Positions 24,110 to 32,215 are shown, counted from the first letter of the stretch. The stretch: 64,000 nucleotides of DNA from Streptosporangium album (GCF_014203795.1 NZ_JACHJU010000006.1:248001-312000); one strand, 5' to 3'. The notes: generated by a model not told the origin, from the letters alone. Numbers and translations: made by a program.

Positions 24110-26013
24110 GTCTCCCTGTGTCCGCCGTTCCCCCAGCCACGCCGCTGCCACCGGTGGAACCACATGTAGCCGCCGCGGCGGTGGAGGATCTCACGCCCCG
24201 GTTGCGTAAGAAGCTGGACGCGGCGGTCGAACGCTGCACCGGGCTCCCCGTCACCGCCGATGGGCAGGCCGTCCGCGTGAGCTGGGGAGAGGACGCGGTG
24301 GTCACGCTTGAGCCGGGCCCGTCGGGCGCGATCACCGACCCCGGCGCGGCGCGGTGCAGCTGCCTGCTGGCCCCGCGCTGCCTGCACCGCGCGGCCGTGC
24401 TCAGCACCTGCCCCATCGCGGATCCAGGCGCGGACACGGGTACGGACACCGACCCGGATCCGGGTTCGGGACTCGGTGCCGAGCCCGAACCCGCCGCGCG
24501 GACGGACGGCGGTACCGGCCCCGATGCGACGGATGGTGAGACCGTCACCACGGGCGGGGAGCCCACCGCCGCGCAGGTGGCGGCGGCGGCCGAGCTGTGG
24601 GGCGCCGCCGCGGCCGTGCTCGTGGGCGGGGTGACCGGCGCCGGCGCGGTGCCCCAGGCCGAACTGCTCCGCGCGGCCCACACCGCCCGGCTGGCAGGCC
24701 TGCCCAGGGCCGAGGCCGAGGCGCTGCGCGTGGTCCGCGGCCTGCAGGCCGCCCGCGCGCACCACGACGGCCACCGTCTCACCGACCTGGTCTCCGCACT
24801 GGGCGAACTCCTGCTGACCACCGGCAGGCTCGCCGCCGCCGACCCCGATCCGGCCCTGGTGGGAACCGTACGCCGCGCGTATCGGCAGGGCGACGGACTT
24901 CGGGTTCACGGGGTCTGCCGGGAACCGGTGATCAGCGCCACCGGCTACGCCGGGGTGGTCACCCATCTCGTCGCGGAGGACGGCCGCTGGTTCTCCGTCG
25001 CGGACGTCAGACCCGGCGGGCCGGCCCGCGCCTGCGCCGCCGCCACCGCCGTGGTCGCGCTGGGCGCGGCCGCCCTGAACCACGCCCAGCTGGCCCGCGG
25101 CGGGTTGCTGATCTCCGGCACGACGATCTCAGCCGACGGCCGTCTCGGAGCCGGCCGGAGCGTGCGCGCCAATCCCGTCGCCGGCCTGCCCTGGTCGGCC
25201 GGGCCACTGGCCGCCCTGTTCGCCCGCCCGCTCGGCGAGGTGGCCGACGAGAGGCTCTCGGGAAACATCTGGAACGGGGCCGCCGAGGGACCGGGACAGC
25301 CGGTCGGATGCGACCTGGTGATCGTCGGCGCCGAGGGAGACCGGGTGCTCGCCCGGGAGCTGCCACCCATGGCAGGGCCGGAGGGGCCGCTGATCCGGCT
25401 CGTGGCGGCCGATTCCCACCCCGACCTGGCCCATGTCGCCAACCTGCGGCGGCTCGCGTCCCGGCCGGGCCTGCGGGTGCGGGTGATCGGCAGGCTGGAT
25501 CCCAGCCGGGCGTCCACCCTGCGCCCGCTCGCGGTCGGGCCGGTCCCGGGTGCGGAACCGACGCTCCGCCTGCCCGCGGAGTGGCTGGGCCGCGCCGACC
25601 TCGGATACGACCGCCTGCAAGGTTCCCATCTCCCCTCGCGCGACGCGTGCCCGCCAGAGCAGGGGAGCGCCGGGGCGGATACGGATCCGCTGGCCGGATC
25701 GCCCCTGTGGCGGGTACGCCGCCTGGTGGAGCTGGCCGTCTCCGGCGGCCGGTGGGCGGTCGCCGAGTCCGCGCGCGGCGGCGACCTCCTCGCCCAGCGA
25801 GGCCCGCTCCGCCGCGCCGGGTTCGAGACGGCCGCCGAGCTGATCACCGAGCTCACCGCGGAGGCCGGCCGCCGCGCCCGCGACGTCTTCGGGCGTCTGG
25901 TGGACGCCGACGGCGACCGCTACGCCCGGGCGTGGCTCGCCGCCGTGGTCCACCTTGAGGCCACCGAACGCGCTCTGGTCCAGGCGTCCTGGCACGGTGG
26001 CCACGCACCCTGA
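24106..26013 (+). CDS. SWIM zinc-finger protein (YehQ-like)
   Basis: A 635-residue protein, last of the cluster. The SWIM signature CxC...CxH is clear: CSCLLAPRCLHRAAV at about residues 84-98. It is followed by an Asp/Gly/Thr-rich linker (about 105-150) with DTGTDTDPDPGSG, then a mostly helical and beta mixed region of unknown fold. SWIM domains bind zinc and serve DNA or protein contacts; in E. coli yehQ is the equivalent partner in the MoxR/vWA operon. The TTG start at 24106 overlaps the preceding TGA (TTGA) with GAGGAG 8 bases upstream, repeating the junction architecture of the previous gene pair. The cluster ends here, and the next gene is convergent 27 bases away. Confidence 0.82.
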   Translation: MSLPVSAVPPATPLPPVEPHVAAAAVEDLTPRLRKKLDAAVERCTGLPVTADGQAVRVSWGEDAVVTLEPGPSGAITDPGAARCSCLLAPRCLHRAAVLSTCPIADPGADTGTDTDPDPGSGLGAEPEPAARTDGGTGPDATDGETVTTGGEPTAAQVAAAAELWGAAAAVLVGGVTGAGAVPQAELLRAAHTARLAGLPRAEAEALRVVRGLQAARAHHDGHRLTDLVSALGELLLTTGRLAAADPDPALVGTVRRAYRQGDGLRVHGVCREPVISATGYAGVVTHLVAEDGRWFSVADVRPGGPARACAAATAVVALGAAALNHAQLARGGLLISGTTISADGRLGAGRSVRANPVAGLPWSAGPLAALFARPLGEVADERLSGNIWNGAAEGPGQPVGCDLVIVGAEGDRVLARELPPMAGPEGPLIRLVAADSHPDLAHVANLRRLASRPGLRVRVIGRLDPSRASTLRPLAVGPVPGAEPTLRLPAEWLGRADLGYDRLQGSHLPSRDACPPEQGSAGADTDPLAGSPLWRVRRLVELAVSGGRWAVAESARGGDLLAQRGPLRRAGFETAAELITELTAEAGRRARDVFGRLVDADGDRYARAWLAAVVHLEATERALVQASWHGGHAP

Positions 26014-26040
26014 CGTGCTAAGCGGCGATCCGCGAGGGCG

Positions 26041-26829
26041 TCACGCCGGAGGGCCGTCGGGGTGAGGTGCCGGGAGCCGGGCAGGTGCGCGGCTCACCGG
26101 CCACCCCTCGGCGTGCGCGAGCCTCGCGTACCGGGCGGCGTTGCGCACCGCCGCCCCACCCGGGTCGTTGTTGAAGTAGACGTAGACGTCGCGGCGCTCA
26201 TCCCACGACTCGCCCAGGCGGCGCAGCCAGGAGCGGAGCGCGCCGTCGCCGTACGCGGGCCAGGGGGCGGCTCGCCCCTCATGGAAGCGCAGGTAGGCCC
26301 AGTCGGCGGTCCGCCACAGGGGCGTCCGCGGGCGGCCCAGCCGGTCGGCCCAGCACAGGGCCGCGCCGTGGGCCGAGAGCACCTCACGGACGGGATCGCT
26401 CCACCAGGACACGTGCCGCGGCTCGACGGCGACGCGCACATGGGAGGGGAAACAGCGCAGGCACGCGTCGAGCCGTACGGGATCGGCCGTCAACGTCGGC
26501 GGGAGCTGCAGGAGGACCGGTCCGAGCTTGGCCCCCAGGCCCTCGGCCGCCGCCAGCAGACGTCCGACGGGCTCCTCGGGGTCCTTCAGCCGTTTGACGT
26601 GGGTGAGGAAGCGGCTCGCCTTGACCGCCATCACGAACGTGTCCGGGGTCCGATCCCTCCAGTCCTCGAACGTCCGGCGGGCCGGCAGCCGGTAGAAGGT
26701 GTTGTTGTTCTCAACCGTCTCGAAGCACTCGCCGTACCGCTCCAGCCAGAGCCGCTGAGGCAGTCCGGGGGGATACAGCACCCCGCGCCAGTCGGCGTAC
26801 TGCCAGCCGGACGTCCCCACCCGCATCAT
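26041..26829 (-). CDS. DUF72 family protein (YecE-like)
   Basis: A 262-residue TIM-barrel protein of the DUF72 family: VGTSGWQYADWRGVLYPPGL at the start, ERYGECFETVENNNTFYRLP, FVMAVKASRFLTHVKRL, GPVLLQLPP, VAVEPRHVSWW and VYVYFNNDPGGAAVRNA. This set of motifs is diagnostic. The biochemical function of DUF72 proteins is not established. The start has two consecutive ATG codons (26829 and 26826). It is convergent with the SWIM gene and is not obviously linked to its other neighbours. Length is normal for the family and nothing appears broken. Confidence 0.88.
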   Translation of the reverse strand: MMRVGTSGWQYADWRGVLYPPGLPQRLWLERYGECFETVENNNTFYRLPARRTFEDWRDRTPDTFVMAVKASRFLTHVKRLKDPEEPVGRLLAAAEGLGAKLGPVLLQLPPTLTADPVRLDACLRCFPSHVRVAVEPRHVSWWSDPVREVLSAHGAALCWADRLGRPRTPLWRTADWAYLRFHEGRAAPWPAYGDGALRSWLRRLGESWDERRDVYVYFNNDPGGAAVRNAARYARLAHAEGWPVSRAPARLPAPHPDGPPA

Positions 26830-26943
26830 GGTCGCTCAATCCCCCGTCGACTCCGCCTCCATGAGCGCAACCTGCCCGGCCACCGGGGACGCCACACCGC
26901 CCGCGGTCTCCGCCTGACCCGCCGCGGCGGTCCCGCGACCCGC

Positions 26944-27578
26944 CCGGCACCGACCGGCGGCGCGCGCTCGACCTCCTGCTCCAGGAGGTCACCGATGGTG
27001 TGATCGGCCCCCTGGAGGAGACCGCGCACGACCGTGAGCTCTGGCGGAGCTGGGATAGGGGCCATGTCGGGCAGCGGTGGTACGACGCCCCGTTCCTGTG
27101 GGCGGAGAGCTACTTCTACCGCAGGCTGCTGACCGCGGTCGGATACTTCGAACCGGGGCCGTGGCGGGGCATCGACCCGTTCGAGCCCTTCAAACAGGCC
27201 GAACTGCTCGGCGAGGGGGTCGACGCCGAGCTCCGCGCCCTTGAGGACCTGCCCGCCATGCCCGCCGGGGAGCGGGCTCGGACGCTGCTCCAGCGAGCGC
27301 TCTGGGGGAGGTGCTCCTGCATGTCAAGCCCACGCCGTACTACGTCTCGGACGCCGTGCCCGCCGACGTCCTCGGCTGCGTGCGGCGGCTGACGGCGGCC
27401 GCCGACCACGCCGTTCGCCTCGGCGGTCGGCTACTTCCCCGGCCCGGTGGCGGCCCTGCGCACCCTCAAGTCCGACGTCGTGGTCGGCCTCGGCGCCGCG
27501 ACGGTGGCGGCATTGGAGAAGACCGGGGAACCCTGGCGCACCAGCGGCACGCACGCCCTCATCCAGGCCAGGGTGTAG
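26944..27578 (+). pseudogene. Decayed ARMT1/DUF89 (damage-control phosphatase) gene
   Basis: Pieces of an ARMT1-like DUF89 protein follow each other in shifting frames. The first reads RRALDLLLQEVTDGVIGPLE and SWDRGHVGQRWYDAPFLWAE up to about 27305. The next reads EVLLHVKPTPYYVSDAV (27309-27410), and the last reads TPFASAVGYFPGPVAAL and EPWRTSGTHALIQARV to the TAG at 27578. The order is correct, but the segments between the pieces, which hold much of the metal-binding core in this family, are missing, and the N-terminal part is unreadable upstream of 26944. So there are at least two internal deletions with frame changes. Intact members are metal-dependent phosphatases acting on damaged phosphometabolites. 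Not expected to be functional. Confidence 0.75.
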
Positions 27579-27614
27579 TCGTTCGGCGGAGGTCCGACCG
27601 GCCCCGAGGCGGGG

Positions 27615-27899
27615 TCAGGGGCGGGTCAGCCGCTGGTAGACCACCGCGGTCGTCAGCCCGTAGAGCGCCTCGACTCCCAGGCCCGCCGCGTATCCGAGCA
27701 GCGCGCCCACGCCCTCGCGCCTGCCGGCGGCGGGCTCCCCGGACCCGAGATCGACACCCACCCGGTCGGCCAGCTCGCCGGCGGCCCGGGCGGGCAGTTC
27801 GCTCGCCGGGCGACCGCGTACGGCCATGTCCAGGTAGGTGGTGACATCCAGTGCGGTCGTGCCCGCCGCACCCGCGAAGATCCCCGCGGCCAGGCTCAT
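27615..27899 (-). CDS. Small glycine-rich putative membrane protein
   Basis: A 94-residue protein beginning MSLAAGIFAGAAGTTALDV and ending GALLGYAAGLGVEALYGLTT. Two hydrophobic, Gly/Ala-rich segments (about 3-20 and 68-88) flank a polar middle, suggesting a two-helix membrane protein. The ATG at 27899 is supported by GGGGAGG 7 bases upstream. I recall similar small uncharacterised actinobacterial proteins but no function. It stands between the ARMT1 remnant and the RidA gene; the 268 bases upstream hold no further gene. Confidence 0.6.
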   Translation of the reverse strand: MSLAAGIFAGAAGTTALDVTTYLDMAVRGRPASELPARAAGELADRVGVDLGSGEPAAGRREGVGALLGYAAGLGVEALYGLTTAVVYQRLTRP

Positions 27900-28167
27900 G
27901 GACGGCACCTCCCCGCAGGGAGGACGCCACCGGCCCGTGGAGGGACGCCGGAGGCGCGGATGCGCCGCGTCCCTTCGGTGCTCTCGTCCCCGGCGGAACG
28001 GGCGGCCCACGTTTCCGTGCGCCGTTCCCAGGAGACCCTGCTCTGCCCCTGTGACATGTGCTTTCTCCCCCGTCCGGCAATGAGGTCGACATGCCCGTCT
28101 CCGTACCGGCCAACCGCCACACCCGTGATCGTCCCGGCCGCCCTCGGGGAAGGTCCCCTGCGGGGCG

Positions 28168-28572
28168 TCAGGCCGCGGGGACCGCCGCCACCGCCTCGAT
28201 CTCGACCAGGATGTCGGGCCGGAAGAGGCCAGCGACCTGCACGAGCGAGCTCGTCGGCGGCCTCTCCAGGTTGACGAACTCGTCGCGGACGGCCCGGATG
28301 ACGGGCAGCGCCGAGGTATCGACGACGTAGATCGTCAGCTTGAAGACGTCGTCCCAGGTGGCGCCACCGGCTTCGAGAGCGGCTCCGACGTTCCGCATGA
28401 CCAGGCGTGTCTGCGCCTCCCAGTCACCGGCGGCGGCAGGCGTCCCGTCCACGGCGATCGGGACCTGGCCCGAGGTCCAGACGAGTCTGCTGTTCGGCGA
28501 GACGGTGGCGACATGGCTGTAGCCGTTGGTCGGCGGCAGCGTCGGGGGAGTGCTGAAATCTATGTGTGTCAT
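28168..28572 (-). CDS. RidA/YjgF-family protein, non-canonical active site
   Basis: A 134-residue Rid-superfamily protein: NGYSHVATVSPNSRLVWTSG, QTRLVMRNVGAALEAGGATW, VFKLTIYVVD and DILVEIEAVAAVPAA. RidA enzymes hydrolyse reactive enamine/imine intermediates of PLP enzymes with a conserved arginine in a PxRxxV context near residue 105. Here that segment reads RPPTSSLVQV, with no arginine, so this is likely one of the Rid subgroups without enamine deaminase activity. The ATG at 28572 begins the conserved core. It is monocistronic as far as can be seen; the 195 bases upstream should hold its promoter. Confidence 0.85.
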   Translation of the reverse strand: MTHIDFSTPPTLPPTNGYSHVATVSPNSRLVWTSGQVPIAVDGTPAAAGDWEAQTRLVMRNVGAALEAGGATWDDVFKLTIYVVDTSALPVIRAVRDEFVNLERPPTSSLVQVAGLFRPDILVEIEAVAAVPAA

Positions 28573-28767
28573 GGGTGTCCGTTCCGGATATGGCTGCCGT
28601 AGGCAGTCGAGCACTCCGATGCTGCCCGGATACGGACATGAGATCAAACCTGATCACGGCGGATCGGTCCGGGCCGGTCGGCGGCGCCCGCGACCATGCC
28701 GCCCCGTCGAGCGCCGGTCGCGGACCGGCACCGGAACGGTCGTGGTGTGGCGGCCGTCACGGGACGG

Positions 28768-28998
28768 TCAGAACGGGGTGGTTCCGCCGGCACCGAAATG
28801 GGTCTCGTGTACCCACAGGTGGGTGCATCCCGGGCACTGCAGGTGCAGGCGGCTTCCGGTGTTGCCGATGAGATAGCGCCAGTGCTCCCCGCAGTTCCGG
28901 CCGTCCAGGCAGGTCCGGCAGTCCTTGTGGTCGTGGCATCCGGGGCAGGGCACCCAGGCCCTGCGTCCCAGATCGGCGTGCGGATCAATCGGCAGCAC
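28768..28998 (-). CDS. Small cysteine/histidine-rich putative zinc-ribbon protein
   Basis: A 76-residue protein with nine Cys/His pairs or near-pairs: CPGCHDHKDCRTC, then a CGEHW segment, then QCPGCTHLWVHET. The spacing suggests two zinc-binding knuckles. The start overlaps the stop of the upstream 81-residue gene by 14 bases, so the two are very likely translated together. I recognise the pattern as a small actinobacterial family with no known function. Possible roles are RNA or protein contacts, but nothing in the context decides. Cysteine content is far above that of neighbouring proteins. Confidence 0.65.
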   Translation of the reverse strand: MLPIDPHADLGRRAWVPCPGCHDHKDCRTCLDGRNCGEHWRYLIGNTGSRLHLQCPGCTHLWVHETHFGAGGTTPF

Positions 28999-29230
28999 GG
29001 TCCGGCCTCCTTCGCGGGAGGACGCCGGAGGCCACGAGCATGTCGTAGGTCTCCTGCTGGTGCTCGTCGAGATCGGAGTAGAGCAGGTCGTAGGCCTCCT
29101 CCTCGCCCCGCATCACCGCCGGCGGATCCCACCCCGTCCCGAGGGCCGCGATGACCGCGGCGCGGCGGCGGGTCTCGTCGAAGGTGAGGTCGAACTCGAA
29201 GTCGGGGTGTGCGCTGCTGTCCTTGGTCAT
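28985..29230 (-). CDS. Small acidic protein, possibly DUF6400
   Basis: An 81-residue acidic protein: FEFDLTFDETRRRAAVIAAL, WDPPAVMRGEEEAYDLLYSD, then LDEHQQETYDMLVASGVLP. It is predicted to be mostly helical. I associate this pattern with a small actinobacterial family catalogued as DUF6400, but that name is from memory and unverified. It is the first gene of a two-gene unit with the zinc-ribbon protein, overlapping it by 14 bases. No catalytic motif is visible. Confidence 0.6.
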   Translation of the reverse strand: MTKDSSAHPDFEFDLTFDETRRRAAVIAALGTGWDPPAVMRGEEEAYDLLYSDLDEHQQETYDMLVASGVLPRRRPDRAAD

Positions 29231-29596
29231 GGGCGGTTCTCCGGTGGGGTGGCGAAGGTGTCGTCCACATGATCGGGAGGTGCCGGGCGGGGGAGGGTGC
29301 GGCCGCTGCGGGGGTACGGCGGGGGCGGACCTTTTGTGATCACGCGAATATGTGCGGGGACGGGGGCCCTCCCGAAGAGGTACCCTTGTCGTTTTTTATA
29401 CCTTATGTCGCTTTTCATGGTTAATTCGTGACGTACCTCACGTCGCGGTCATCCATGCGACCACCGTCCTGACCGGGACACGATCTTCAGCGTGATCTGG
29501 CGTGGAACCCCGGGCGCCCACGCCCGGGAGGAAACGACAGCGCGGGAGGGCCGCCAAGGCCCGAGCGGTGTGGTGACCGGTAGGCCGTCGAGCGGC

Positions 29597-30025
29597 TCAG
29601 CCCGGACGTTTCTGGTTTTCGATGTACTCCTTGATGATCGATAGGGGTGCGCCGCCGCAGGAGGCGGCGAAGTACGACGGCGACCAGAAATGCCCGCCCC
29701 ACAGATACTTACGGATATGTGCCGGATACTCCTTGCGCAGTAGCCGGGCAGACACGCCCTTGAGGCTGTTTACCAGCGTCGAGAGGGCGACTTTGGGTGG
29801 GTGGTGCACGAGCAGGTGCACGTGATCTTCCTCGCCGTTGAACTCGACCAGCTCCGCCCCGAAACTGTCGCACACCTCGATCATGATGTCTTCGCAGCGA
29901 CGCAGAATCTCGTCGGTGAACACACCTCGCCGATACTTTGGGGTGAAGACCAAGTGGGCGTGCAGGTTGTGGACCACGGCACGGCCTCGGCGGATGTCGG
30001 GATTCGGTCCCCATCTCGGTGACAT
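29597..30025 (-). CDS. tnpA: IS200-type Y1 transposase TnpA
   Basis: A 142-residue HUH single-strand transposase. AHLVFTPKYRRGVFTDEIL opens the fold, DHVHLLVHHPP provides the HUH metal-binding pair, and the catalytic tyrosine is in IIKEYIENQ near the C-terminus. SLKGVSARLLRKEYPAHIRK and LWGGHFWSPSYF are standard for the family. It excises and inserts single-stranded DNA by recognising the end hairpins. The length is typical and the frame intact, so the element may be mobile. Confidence 0.9.
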   Translation of the reverse strand: MSPRWGPNPDIRRGRAVVHNLHAHLVFTPKYRRGVFTDEILRRCEDIMIEVCDSFGAELVEFNGEEDHVHLLVHHPPKVALSTLVNSLKGVSARLLRKEYPAHIRKYLWGGHFWSPSYFAASCGGAPLSIIKEYIENQKRPG

Positions 30026-30049
30026 GGACCTAATGCTAGAGTGTTCGAT

Positions 30050-31192
30050 ATGAAGCTGGTGGTGCGGGTCAAGCTCCTGCCGACGCCTGAGCAGGCGGCG
30101 GCGCTGGAGGCGACTCTACGCGCGGTCAACGACGCGGCCACCTGGGTCTCGACGCTCGCCCACAACCAGCGGGTATTCCGCGATTACGACCTGCGCAAGC
30201 ACGCCTACGGGCAGATCAAGGACAGGTACGGGCTGGCGGCTCAGGCCGCGCAGCATGTCATCAAGAAGGTCACCGACGCCTACGCCACGCTGCACGCCAA
30301 TCTCCGCAACGGCAATGTGGGCAAGCCCGGCTCCGCGCGGCGCGAGCGGGTCCAGGCCAAGCCGATCGTCTTTCGCCCCAGCGCGGCCCAGCCGTTCGAC
30401 GACCGCTGTCTGTCCTGGCAGATGGACGCGCGGACGGTGTCGATCTGGACCACCTGGGGGCGGATGAAGAGCGTGGCGTTCACCGCCTCGGCCGATCAGC
30501 TCAAGACGTTGGCCGCCTACCGCAAGGGCGAATCGGACCTCGTATACCGCGATGGCATGTGGTTCCTCATCGCTACCTGCGACCTGCCGGATGTGCCGGT
30601 CACCGACCCGGACGGGTTCCTCGGCGTGGATCTGGGCATCGCCGACATCGCCACCACCGACGACGGCACTCATCACTCGGGTAAAGGGCTGAACGCGGTC
30701 CGCCACCGCGACCGGGAACTGCGTCGCCGATTGCAGCGTAAGAACACCAAATCCGCGAAACGGCTGCTGAAGAAACGCCGCCGCAAAGAAGCGCGTTTCG
30801 CCGCCGACACCAACCACACCATTGCCAAACGCATCGTGACCGAGGCGACACGCACCGGGCAAGGTATCGCCCTGGAAGATCTCCAGGGCATCCGCGACCG
30901 GGTACGGCTCCGTAAGCCCCAGCGGGTCACGCTGCATTCGTGGAGCTTCCACCGGCTCGGCCGGTTCATCGCCTACAAGGCGGCCCGTGCCGGTGTCGCT
31001 CTGGTCTACGTGGACCCGGCCTACACCTCGCAAGGCTGCTCGGCCTGCGGGCACGTGGACAAGAAGAACCGGCCCGACCAGGAAACCTTTCTCTGTACGT
31101 CGTGCGGCTTCGCTGAGCACGCCGACGTCAACGCAGCTCGTAACATCGCCGCACGCGGTGTCACAAGCTGGGCAGTGAGTCACGCTGCCTGA
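30050..31192 (+). CDS. tnpB: TnpB RNA-guided nuclease of IS605 element
   Basis: A protein of about 380 residues with the RuvC-like triad of TnpB: FLGVDLGIADIATTDDG (Asp), GIALEDLQGIRDR (Glu) and HADVNAARNIAARG (Asp). A four-cysteine zinc finger (CSACGHVDKKNRPD then FLCTSCGF) lies between the last two. The N-terminal part carries the helix-turn-helix/bridge region typical of the family. TnpB uses an omega-RNA transcribed from the right end of the element to cut DNA; here that RNA would overlap the 3' end and the hairpin at 31237-31256. All catalytic residues are present. The start may be GTG 30041 or ATG 30050; no strong ribosome site is seen. Confidence 0.9.
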   Translation: MKLVVRVKLLPTPEQAAALEATLRAVNDAATWVSTLAHNQRVFRDYDLRKHAYGQIKDRYGLAAQAAQHVIKKVTDAYATLHANLRNGNVGKPGSARRERVQAKPIVFRPSAAQPFDDRCLSWQMDARTVSIWTTWGRMKSVAFTASADQLKTLAAYRKGESDLVYRDGMWFLIATCDLPDVPVTDPDGFLGVDLGIADIATTDDGTHHSGKGLNAVRHRDRELRRRLQRKNTKSAKRLLKKRRRKEARFAADTNHTIAKRIVTEATRTGQGIALEDLQGIRDRVRLRKPQRVTLHSWSFHRLGRFIAYKAARAGVALVYVDPAYTSQGCSACGHVDKKNRPDQETFLCTSCGFAEHADVNAARNIAARGVTSWAVSHAA

Positions 31193-31265
31193 CGCGGACC
31201 AAACCGTCGAAGCCACCGACGGCGAGGAGCTGCAAGCTCAGTCCTTCAGGGCTGAGAAGCTGACG
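31100..31265 (+). ncRNA. Putative omega-RNA region at the tnpB 3' end
   Basis: In IS605 elements the guide RNA of TnpB comes from the 3' end of tnpB and the right end of the element. Here that covers the tnpB tail, the spacer and the hairpin CTCAGTCC-TTCA-GGGCTGAG at 31237-31256; the guide would start at the element boundary shortly after. The limits are inferred from the family and not measured. Confidence 0.4.
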
Positions 31266-31552
31266 TGAGCTCACCGGCGCCCCGCTACGCAACGTGCTGA
31301 CCGCGGTCGAGTCTGCGGTGCGCTGAGCGCGGAGAGATGGGCGCTGACCCACTCTCGATGAGGCGGTGACGTGGAGAGAGCAGCGCTCGGAAAGTCTTGT
31401 GAGCGGTCGCCCGGATTGTGGGGCGGCGGATATTCGCGCTGGGTGGGCATGGATGTGAAATGCCGGCCCGTTGAGGCCGCGTGAGGATCCCCGGCGTCAC
31501 GGGGCCGGCTTGGTCGGCCGGGCGAGCCGGGGCCGGTCTATTGTCTTCGATC

Positions 31553-32215
31553 ATGACCGAGACCTCACGCCTGCACGCCATCCGGGCGTCCTACGACACC
31601 GTCGCCGTCGACTACGCCAAACTCCTCAGCACCGAACTCGCGGACAAGCCCCTGGACCGTGCGATGCTTGCCGCGTTCGCCGGACTCGTGCAGGCCACCG
31701 GCGCCGGGCCGGTCGCCGATCTCGGCTGCGGGCCCGGCCGCGTGACAGCACACCTCGACTCTCTCGGGCTGAGCGTCTTCGGCATCGACCTGTCCCCGGC
31801 GATGGTCGAGGTGGCCCGGCGGACATACCCGAGTCTGCGGTTCGACGAGGGTTCGATGACGGCCCTGGACCTGAAAGACGGACTGCTCGGCGGCATCATC
31901 GCCTGGTATTCCACCGTCCACACCCCGCTGGAGGAGTTGCCGGTGATGTTCGCCGAGTTCCACCGGGTCCTGGCCCCGGGCGGCCACCTGCTGCTCGCCT
32001 TCAAGGTCGGCGACGAGCGTGTGCGCCTGGAGCGGGCGTACGGCCACGCGGTAGCGCTCGACGTCTACCGGTTCCCGCCCGACCGCGTCGCCGAGCTGTT
32101 GAGCCAGGCCGGACTCAACGAGGTCGCACGGCTGGTGCGCGAGCCCGATGAGATCGAGAAGACCTCGCAGGCATTCCTTCTGGTCCGCAAGCCGGAGGTG
32201 GTAGCCGTCAGATAG
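31553..32215 (+). CDS. Class I SAM-dependent methyltransferase
   Basis: A 220-residue methyltransferase of the Rossmann type. Motif I is VADLGCGPGRVTAHL, the acidic end of beta-2 is VFGIDLSPAMVEVAR, motif post-II is LRFDEGSMTALDL, and FHRVLAPGGHLLLAFKVGD is the usual region before beta-6. It binds S-adenosylmethionine; the acceptor (small molecule or protein) cannot be told. The ATG at 31553 begins the conserved core (SRLHAIRASYDTVAVDYA); the upstream frame is not convincing. It is a lone gene after the IS605 element, convergent with the esterase remnant. Confidence 0.85.
   Translation: MTETSRLHAIRASYDTVAVDYAKLLSTELADKPLDRAMLAAFAGLVQATGAGPVADLGCGPGRVTAHLDSLGLSVFGIDLSPAMVEVARRTYPSLRFDEGSMTALDLKDGLLGGIIAWYSTVHTPLEELPVMFAEFHRVLAPGGHLLLAFKVGDERVRLERAYGHAVALDVYRFPPDRVAELLSQAGLNEVARLVREPDEIEKTSQAFLLVRKPEVVAVR

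Larger units (their letters stand above)
29509..31262. mobile_element. IS200/IS605-family element with divergent tnpA and tnpB
   Basis: A Y1 transposase gene on the minus strand and a tnpB gene on the plus strand are divergent with a 24-base gap, bounded by subterminal hairpins. The left hairpin is at 29509-29528 (8-base perfect stem, loop CCCA) and the right hairpin at 31237-31256 (CTCAGTCC-TTCA-GGGCTGAG). Elements of this family have imperfect palindromes instead of terminal inverted repeats and make no target duplication, so exact ends cannot be set by eye; they are probably 20-30 bases outside the hairpins. The region just right of the element (31270-31326) reads as the end of another gene (LTGAPLRNVLTAVESAVR), so a gene may have been interrupted. 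Confidence 0.82.

Noticed and set aside
30116..31216. A 366-codon minus-strand frame opposite tnpB
   Set aside because: Antisense shadow; TnpB motifs are unambiguous on the plus strand.
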